This document shows, piece by piece, positions 12,301 through 21,300 of a stretch of DNA of 64,000 bases (position 1 is the stretch's first letter; each line of letters opens with the position of its first letter). A program made the translations under genes and the position numbers. The notes under the pieces were generated by a model, which was not told the DNA's origin, did not search any database, and saw nothing but the letters and a program-made list of their open reading frames with translations. Source of the DNA: Aricia agestis (taxonomy: Eukaryota; Arthropoda; Insecta; Lepidoptera; Lycaenidae); the NCBI RefSeq assembly GCF_905147365.1, contig NC_056422.1:7318501-7382500 (forward strand), read 5' to 3'.

Positions 12301-15300
12301 TTGAGTCGCGTTTAGGTCGACCAGGACAAACTCAAGGACGTTCCTTTATGTAACACACAATACTCACATCGCTATGGTCCAAGCCAGAGACTTTTTTTTT
12401 TGTTGATTCGTCCCGGTCGGGACAGGCAAAGGGAGCGTTGCCCATACAGCCATTTCTATGTTTTCTCTATTTAATGAATGATAGTGAAGGCCGAAGCCAA
12501 AAATTTGAAACTGCCGAAACCCGGGAATGAACCAAGCCAGAGACTATAAGTTAGTAGTCACAGAAAAACAATGAAGAAACACTTAAATAAATTTTATTGA
12601 GAATTTATATAATATGAAGTTATAGTCTGTCAAGAAAGTAAATAAATTAAAAAATGGCAACATCGTAGTGTCATCCCTTTCAAATCAATCTAAGAAAAAA
12701 AGAATGACACTACGATGCAATATTGCCACTTTTTAATTTCATCACATTCTTGACAGACTATATGTGACCATTTCCTGGTTTGTACCATAACAATTTTACC
12801 TATAGCCTGGACTTGAGATAAAACGTGGAAAAACCACTTGTGTTTTGGAAATTTCAATCCAAAACACTATTTCTTTAAACTTTCTTATGCACGTTTGTGT
12901 TAGGTATTATTTTTAGTAGCTTTAAGCCCTTTTTGCCTCGATATGTCTACATAATTACGTGAACGATTTTCTGTAGTGTACAATGTACGCAGACCGCAGT
13001 GATTCGAGGTGACATTGGTCATTAACTGCAGCCGTATCCAGAGAAATAACTTCCTAACTTGTGTAAAGTAATATGTTAGTCCATAATTGTTGTCACGGTG
13101 TGTCACCACTCACCGCTAAGTAAACTACAACCTACAACCGCCAAGTCGCTGATTATCTCTATTTAGTTCGCTGTGAATTGATCCTTAAACTTGTTATGTG
13201 AAATCAAACATCTACATTAGCGGTCCCCCGACACACCTTGACAACAATTATGGACTAAAATATTACTTTACACAAGTTAGGAATTATTTGAACTTAAAGG
13301 CAGTAAATATTATTTCAATACTTTTGAAAGTTGTTTGGCGGGGGTTTTTTTAAATTTCTTAATTTAATTTTATTTCATACTTTTTAAACTTGTGTTGGTT
13401 ATAGTGCAGAATATTAATTCCTATCAACATAATCATATTCTCGTGATTACCATTTATCAATGTCCTTTTCAATGAGGCCGTTAATATGAGCCCAAACATG
13501 AAACCTCCACTTTGGGTTCATACGAAGTTCGGTTCCTATAGAATCCAGGTGATGCTGCAGTAGCAGCATGTAAATATTTAGTGTTTATCTACTTCTTACT
13601 GTTTGTCGCAATCAAAATGAGCCCAAACACGAAACCTCTGCTCTAAATTGGCGAGGAGTTGGATATCCTATTGATTACCAGGTGATGCTGCAACACCAGG
13701 TCAACTTTCCATTATTATGTTTATACGTATATTGTATATTCACAACTAGAATGAAATATAAAACCCATCAAACGACTACAAGTTGCTAACGGCCTTTCAT
13801 GAACCAGATAAACCCTGATTGTCCAGCACTGAGCAGGCTAATGATGATGAATTATAGTTAAAAACACTCTCGATCATGCCAGCTTTCAAACAAAAAAAAC
13901 TAGATCAAAATCGGTCCACCCGTTTGGACGCTACGATGCCACGGACAGATACACACACAGACAAACAGACAGACAGACACGTCAAACTTATAACACCCCT
14001 CTTTTTTGTCGGGGGTTAAAAATTAACCACATCGTTCAATTTGTGAGCACAGAGCCGCATTTGGTTGAGGACGGTACTCTAATGCGAAGGAGTCACAATA
14101 GATTCTCATGGGTTGCAGTGACGTTAAGGCTACAAAGAACCTGCCTTCGGGAAAAGAATTTCTACTGTTTTGGACTGAGTAAAAGGGTCGAAAGTGCAGT
14201 TTAGTCGGATTTTATAAGCAATTAACAAGGTTGTTCCGATATATGTATCAATCTACTATCACCGTCGGAAGCGGAAGCCCTAAACATGGAAGTTTTACTT
14301 CGTTTCCTTTATCCGTATTATATTTTTATTTAAAAAATACAATAAAATATGGAACAGGGCCTAGAGACAAGTGTCAAGCGATTATCGTAAACCCCAACAA
14401 AATGTATGGGATTTGACATTAGTATTCGCTAGAAGCGATGACTTATGTCAAATCGCATACATTTTGTTGGCGTTTACTATAATCGCTTGCCACTTGTCTA
14501 GTAGGGCAGGCCGCAGCAGGCATAAAAATGTTGACTTCTTGCGCCAGTCTAGGTCATAAATGCGAAAGTGTGTCTGTCTTTTCTTCACGCTACCGCTAGG
14601 TGTTTACCTAGCGGTAGCGTGATGAATGTTGATGACATTCGTATGGAGATATGTAGTTTGAGTCACGGGAAAGGACATAGGATACTTTTTGTTCCGGGAA
14701 AACGTACGGTTCTCGCGCGATTAACAGATTTTGACGCAACGGATTTGCGTTCGTCATCTAGGCCGGTATAAATAGTCAGTACTCAAGATGCGTCTCGGTC
14801 TCAAGACACGGTTCAGGCTCTGTGATTGGTTGGCTGTCAAAATTTGGACCAATCACAGATCCTGAACCGTGTCTTGAGACCGAGACGCATCTTGAGTACT
14901 ATTTATACCGGCCTTAGTATTTAAACACACAAGACTTAGGCCGGTATAAATAGTCAGTACTCAAGATGCCAATTTTGACAGCCAACCAATCACAGAGCCT
15001 GAACGGTCTCTTGAGACCGAGGTGCATCTTAAGTACTGACTATTTATACCGGCCTTATATCCTAAGATCCGACCGTAAAATCCTGCATGAATCGTTTTTT
15101 TCGATCAAATATCTTTTGACAAGGCAGCCCAACATTAATCCATTCTATACGTTCTAAAGATTATTTTAAAACAAATTTGATCGAAAAAAACGATTCCTGC
15201 AGGACTTTACGGTCGGATCCAATACTATTAGTAGCTTTGTGTGTTTGAATACTATATATTATATATTATCTAATCTCTCATTTAGACGTATAATATTATA

Positions 15301-18300
15301 TTGTGTTATAATTTACGTAAGTATGTTCAATGGCGTGATGATTTGCAATAACCTTGCAATTTGAGATTTGGATCTTGACAATGAAACTTTTATAATCGCC
15401 ATAATTATTGACGTGTCTCGGTCCTCGGAGTCAAATCGTCCACTTCCTTTTAATAGATTTTCCATGACGTAAGTCTGAAAAAGAACGGTACGTAAAATAT
15501 TAATAAATAGATAGGGTTGGGATTCTTCTGATATTGTGAATGTCCTTTAGGTGGCAGCTACCGCTTGCCATCAGGTAATCCGTCTGCTCTTTTTCTACTT
15601 CATTTGGACCAATGACCAACTAAAAATTGTTATCATCCTTTCTTTTGGTTTCGCAGTCGGGTAAAGAGCAAGCTACTTACAATGTAAATTATTACCACAA
15701 TCAACAGCTGTTGGGAAGGTTTTATTTGGATGTTTTTTTTTAATTTAGTAGATAGGTTATTTGGAGCTTGTTCTTTAAAGAGGTAGGTTGTCAAGAGGTA
15801 GGCAGAGTAAAATTTTCCATAATTCAGCTATGTCAGAAATATTAATAAAAATAAAATACGTGCCAAAAAAGTAGAAAACACACGTAAGTAAAGCAGATTC
15901 GACTACTTTTGATTTTTGAGAATACACTCTAGAAAGAGAGAGAGAGAGAGTTAGAAAGGTGGACAGCAAAAAATTACGTCATTTTATTCCCTACCTATAA
16001 AGCAAATAAGATTTTATGTTCTAGCCTAGCCGAGTGGTAAAATGCGGTATCGGAGAAAGTAGCGGTAGCGGTAAACAGGTTAATTGCCAGGATCTAGGAA
16101 TGTGATACAAATTACAATAACAAGCCATTAACCTCATGTTTTCATTTGGCGTGGAATATTTTTAAGAAATTACGTGACGAAAGGGAAATTAATTCTAATG
16201 TCCGTTTTCACCAATCGCACCCAGTGTCGCACCCTAATAGTAGGGGAGGTAGTGCTATCGTTTGCTAACTCATTTCATACCGACCAAATTTTTGTCCAGC
16301 GGTAGCTTAATATTTATCAATCAATATAATCAGCGTCAGTCGCCGCACCCGTGGTGGGATGTTAACTGAGAGTATTTCAAAGTTGTAAAAAAAATAATTG
16401 CGAAAAGTGATTTTATACCGAATGAAATTTTTATGGATGATTATTGAGGTCATGCTTAACCAAAAATGCACCGTCAGCCGTATCGCAGACGGGGGATTTA
16501 ACGTCAGTCGCGTTACTGAACTATGTTAAAAAATTAAAATATAAAGTCATTTCATACCGTACAAAATTTATACAGGTGAATGTTGATACCTTTTTAATAA
16601 TAAAGACCACCGTCAGTCGTTAATATGCGGGTGGAAAGCCCGTCAGCCAGCGATATAAGCTATAACCAATATAGCCCTACTTCGCGCTTAATGTATCCTA
16701 GGGCGTCGCGTAGACGACATTTCCACCTGCAAATATTCAGCTGACGGCGATTTTCGTTTGAATTAACCATAAAATTGTCTCACATAGCAATTTTAAGTAA
16801 TTAATTCGATAGTCAATATTTGTGAAGAAGAATTATATACATTTTTCTTTAAAAGCGCCATCTGTTGTTATATACTAAAACTAAAATAGCACCTACCAAA
16901 CCTTAACGTAAGGGGGGCTCTCATACAAAAAACACTATTCGCTTTGTAACGGTACGGAACACTTCGCGCGCGAGTCCGACTCGCACTTGGCCGATTTTTT
17001 TCTGTACGTTAGTAAACCACGAATTGTCCACTTCATACATTGTGGTTTGTACACTATATTTAAAATTTATAATCACGTAAGCACGAGCAACTGATAATAT
17101 TGTCATGTTTTGTTCAGTAGGTACCGATAATTTATTAGTTTGTTCATATGAGTGCAGGCACCTTATTCCCGCCGCCCCATGTATTAAATCTGGGACGCTG
17201 CCGCCCCTAGGCCGCGGCCTACACGGCCTATTTATAAATCCGATGCTGGTTTTGTTACAGACATTGTGCCTGTGCGGTTCAACCTGTGGATCATGATATT
17301 CACCGCCTGCTGGGTGTCCTACATGATCAGGGTGAACATGAGCCTCAACCTCATAGCCATGGTTCCGCAGACTCCTCAGAATATGACGTAAGTTGATTGA
17401 TAAGAGTAGGTAGAACCTGTAGCCAAGACTTTTCTTTATCGCTTCTTTGTAGAACCGCCAAAATGTAAGGAATTGACATTATACGAGTCGAACATCAACA
17501 TTATATTATCGAACGCTTATGTCAATTCCATACATTTTTGGCTTGGCTAAAGGGCCTGATCTTAGCAAGAATATCACCCTTACTAATAAGATTCAAGGTT
17601 TGCTATCCTTGTGTGTTGCGTTACTTTTCCCATGTGTTAGAAAATGACAGGCAAACCTTGTATAGACATCAGCATTTTCCTAGCGTGTAACTAAAAGAGA
17701 CATTAGGTCACTTATTTGTACCATCGAGGAAATTGACTCCTAGGCAGTTGACAGACCAACGTCATTTGCTCGGATCATGTCAATTCGGCTGGCTTCTCAC
17801 GGCGTGTGATATACTGATATCACAGGCCGCGCCGCGCCGAGCCAGCTATTACGAGCGAGCACAAGCCACAGGCGAGCACGAGCCACCCCTTCTCAGGGCG
17901 CGTTATATCACAAGCCGCGCCACGCTGACAAACATTTAAGTAAAATTAAACTTTATTAACACGATATCCGTACAACATCACGAAATCCGTATGTACGGCT
18001 ACCCTGAGACTAAATTCTAAAATCGCTCTGGCATGATAATTCTACAACACTATGAGTAAGTGTGAATGGAAATAGTTTCATACTAGTTAATCACCTACCT
18101 ATAACAAATATCTTCGTGCTAGCTATAGCACGATGTAGCCGCCAAGCAGCGGCATCTGTTATCAAATAAATGAATTACACTTAATTTAATAAAATTAGCG
18201 GCATAGATTGAAATGCAGGTTGCATTTCAATCTATTCTGAAAATATTTGATTCAAATTTATTCAGAAATAAAACATTTTTTTATTTTTTATTTTATGCCG

Positions 18301-21300
18301 TTGCCTAGTGAATAAAGTTGCATATCATTAAAATTTACTTATTTAACGAAGTGACTTAGAGCAAAATGATATCTATTATCGTGTTAATAAAGTTTAATTT
18401 TACTTGAATGTTTGTCAGCGTGGCGCGGCTTGTGATATCACGCGCCGTGAGAAGGGGTGGCTCGTGCTCGCCTGTTTGCTCAAGCCGCGCCTTTGAAGTT
18501 ACCGACTTTAATCGGATCGGGACGCGCCTGCACGAGCCGCGCCGCGCCACCCCTTCACACGCGCCGTGAGAACGCAATCACGCCACCACTTCCTTAGGGC
18601 GCGTGGCTCGAGCTGGCGCGTGATATTAAACGCGCCTGCTCGAGCCAGCCCGAGCCACCCCTTCACACGGCGCGTGGCTCGAGCGGGCACGGCGCGGCTT
18701 GCGATAATACGCGCCGTGAGAAGGCACCATTCAATGTTAATTGTGATCTGTCGGCTGGGTTTGACGTAACGCGACCAAACTACGTGGGTCCCCCATCTGC
18801 CTAGGAATCAAATTCTCTGATAGTACAAGTGCGTTGACCGGCCCATAACGTGGGAGAGCCATGATTCGGCACGAATGGGCCGGCTCGACCGGATAAATAC
18901 CACGTTCTCACAGAAAACCGGCGTGAAACAGCGCTTGCGCTGTGTTTCGCCGAGTGAGTGAGTTTACCGGAGGCCCAATCCCCTACCCTATTCCCTTTCC
19001 TACCCTCAACTATTCCCTTCCCTTCCCTTCCCTTCCCTACCCTCCCCTATGACCCTATTCCCTCTTAAAAGGCCGGGAACGCACTTGCAGATCTTCTGAT
19101 GCTGCGAGTGTCCATGGGCGACGGAAGTTGCTTTCCATCAGGTGACCTGTTTGCTCGTTTGCCCCCTTATTTCATTAAAAAAAAAAACCTAAGACATAAA
19201 ACCTCTTACAACAGAAGTTGAAAATTATTCTAAAGATTAAAATTCGCCTTGAGTAATTGAGTGCGTAAATGAGTTTTGTGACTAAATAATGTTATTACGA
19301 TTGCAACAGGTTGAAATCTCAGTGCAGCAGTAACGTCGAAGCGCTACGGCAAGGGAATGAAACGCTACCAGATGTTAGCATCGTTCCCATTAACGAAACT
19401 ACGGAAGAGGTAAATGAGAATATTAATATTACTTCACATCACACTACACTTAAATACACATATTACACACTTACACAGATACAAGGTACAAAAAAAAAAC
19501 AAATAGCAAAGAAAACTAAAAAAAGACATAAAAAAATATAATAAGAACATAAATCTTATACTTAATTAAATGACTAAATTATATTATCATAACACAAATT
19601 CCAAAAGCCAGAAGGATCATTATATTCATAAATATAAAAATAATGATCCTTCTGGCTTTTGGTAAAGTTAGATTACAAACGTAATCTTAAACTGTAGGTG
19701 AAAAATAAGTGGCAAGAGGCCCGCCTTCGTACAAGAATTATGCAAAAAGTTGTAAACGAATAAAAGTTTTTTTTTTTATGAAATAAGGGAGCAAACGAGC
19801 AAACGGGTCACCTGATGGAAAGCAACTTCCGTCGCCCATGGACACTCGCAGCATCAGAAGAGCTGCAGGTGCGTTGCCGGCCTTTTAAGAGGGAATAGGG
19901 TAATAGGGGAGGGTAGGGATGGAAGGGAATAGGGGAGGGTAGGGAAGGGGATAGGGTAGGTGATTGGGCCTCCGGTAAACTCACTCACTCGGCGAAACAC
20001 AGCGCTAGCGCTGTTTCACGCCGGTTTTCTGTGAGAACGTGGTATTTCTCCGGTCGAGCCGGCCCATTTGTGCCGAAGCATGGCTCTCCCACGTAAAAAG
20101 TTCGTAAATTCTGATTTATTTTTCCAAAAATGTTATTATGTATCTACATGAAAAGAAAATTAATATTACCTCTTAGTACTATGTCACCGAGTGTATTTAA
20201 ATTTTATTTCCGCGTAAGTTTAGAATCTTCGGAGCGTTAAATTGCCCGGAAGTCATCAAAAATGATATTCATGCAGAAAAATTACATTGGTCAAATTGAT
20301 AAATTGTAGATATGACGTCATAATTTTATTACACACTATATAAAATTTTGGTGACGAAGATTACTTTTAAGTATTACGAAAATTATTTTTATTGAAAACT
20401 AGAAAGTATAGGTAATTACATGGCAAAAATTGATACAAATGTTAGGTTACTAAAGGATTAAAAAATATATTAGAACTATTATTGCATTTGAACGTGCCAA
20501 AGACTTATGTAAAAGTCCGCAATTTACAAGGTAGTGATAATAAACATTGTCAAGAACATTATGTTCCTGATTCTGTAATGGTTGTAGGAAAACATAAATG
20601 ATAATTTAGCGTGAACAAAAAACCACAGTTTTCAAACTCAAACTCAAACATACGTTTAACAAATAAGTATCTAGTGTTGATAAAAAACATTAAAAATGTT
20701 ACTTATTAAAGCTCTGACTGTTTTCCTCATTTGATTGAAGTGCTGTTCAATCTACTTCAATTAAATAATTTGATCGAAAACAACAGAACAATGATAATCA
20801 TTTTAGATTATAGTACTGCAACTAATGATTTAGATCCCTTGATAGAAGAGTAGATAGTCTTCCTGTGTAAACATTACAAGAGAATAAAAATGTAAACTCG
20901 CAAAACCAGATCTGTATCGTTTTGCTGTTCCTTTTTTAAAACCGGCCTATAGCTCTCGCGATAAAAATTCCAGTATTATTTTAGACACGTTTCTAATGAT
21001 TATCTTCATACATGAAGTCATTGAACTTAAAGTTGCAGAAAAAAATACATGTGGGCCCAGGCCCGGATCTACGTTTTAAAAAGGGGGGACCAGAATCCCA
21101 ATTTGCCGCCCTCCAAGCAAAAATAAGCGTTTTCAATTGGTACATAAATAAAATGCTATGATTGCCCCGCGACAAGGGGCGTCTTCAAGTCTTTTAACAA
21201 CAGATAGAATTCTGCGAAACAACGTTGACGGGGTAGCGCGGTAGGCCACAGGTGGCGCACGCGGCGGTGAAGAAAGCGGCAAAAGATTGGGAGATGGCCT

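Larger units (their letters stand above)
14915..15253. repeat. Outer inverted repeat enclosing two MITEs
   Basis: 14915-14933 (tagtatttaaacacacaa) and 15235-15253 (ttgtgtgtttgaatacta) are inverted and enclose 14937-15057 and 15066-15220, so the latter probably jumped into an older MITE. Confidence 0.6.

Noticed and set aside
17733..18769. Several 60-76 codon frames in the GC-rich element
   Set aside because: Low stop density from GC content; translations are repeats of R/A/H-rich words matching the inverted arms.
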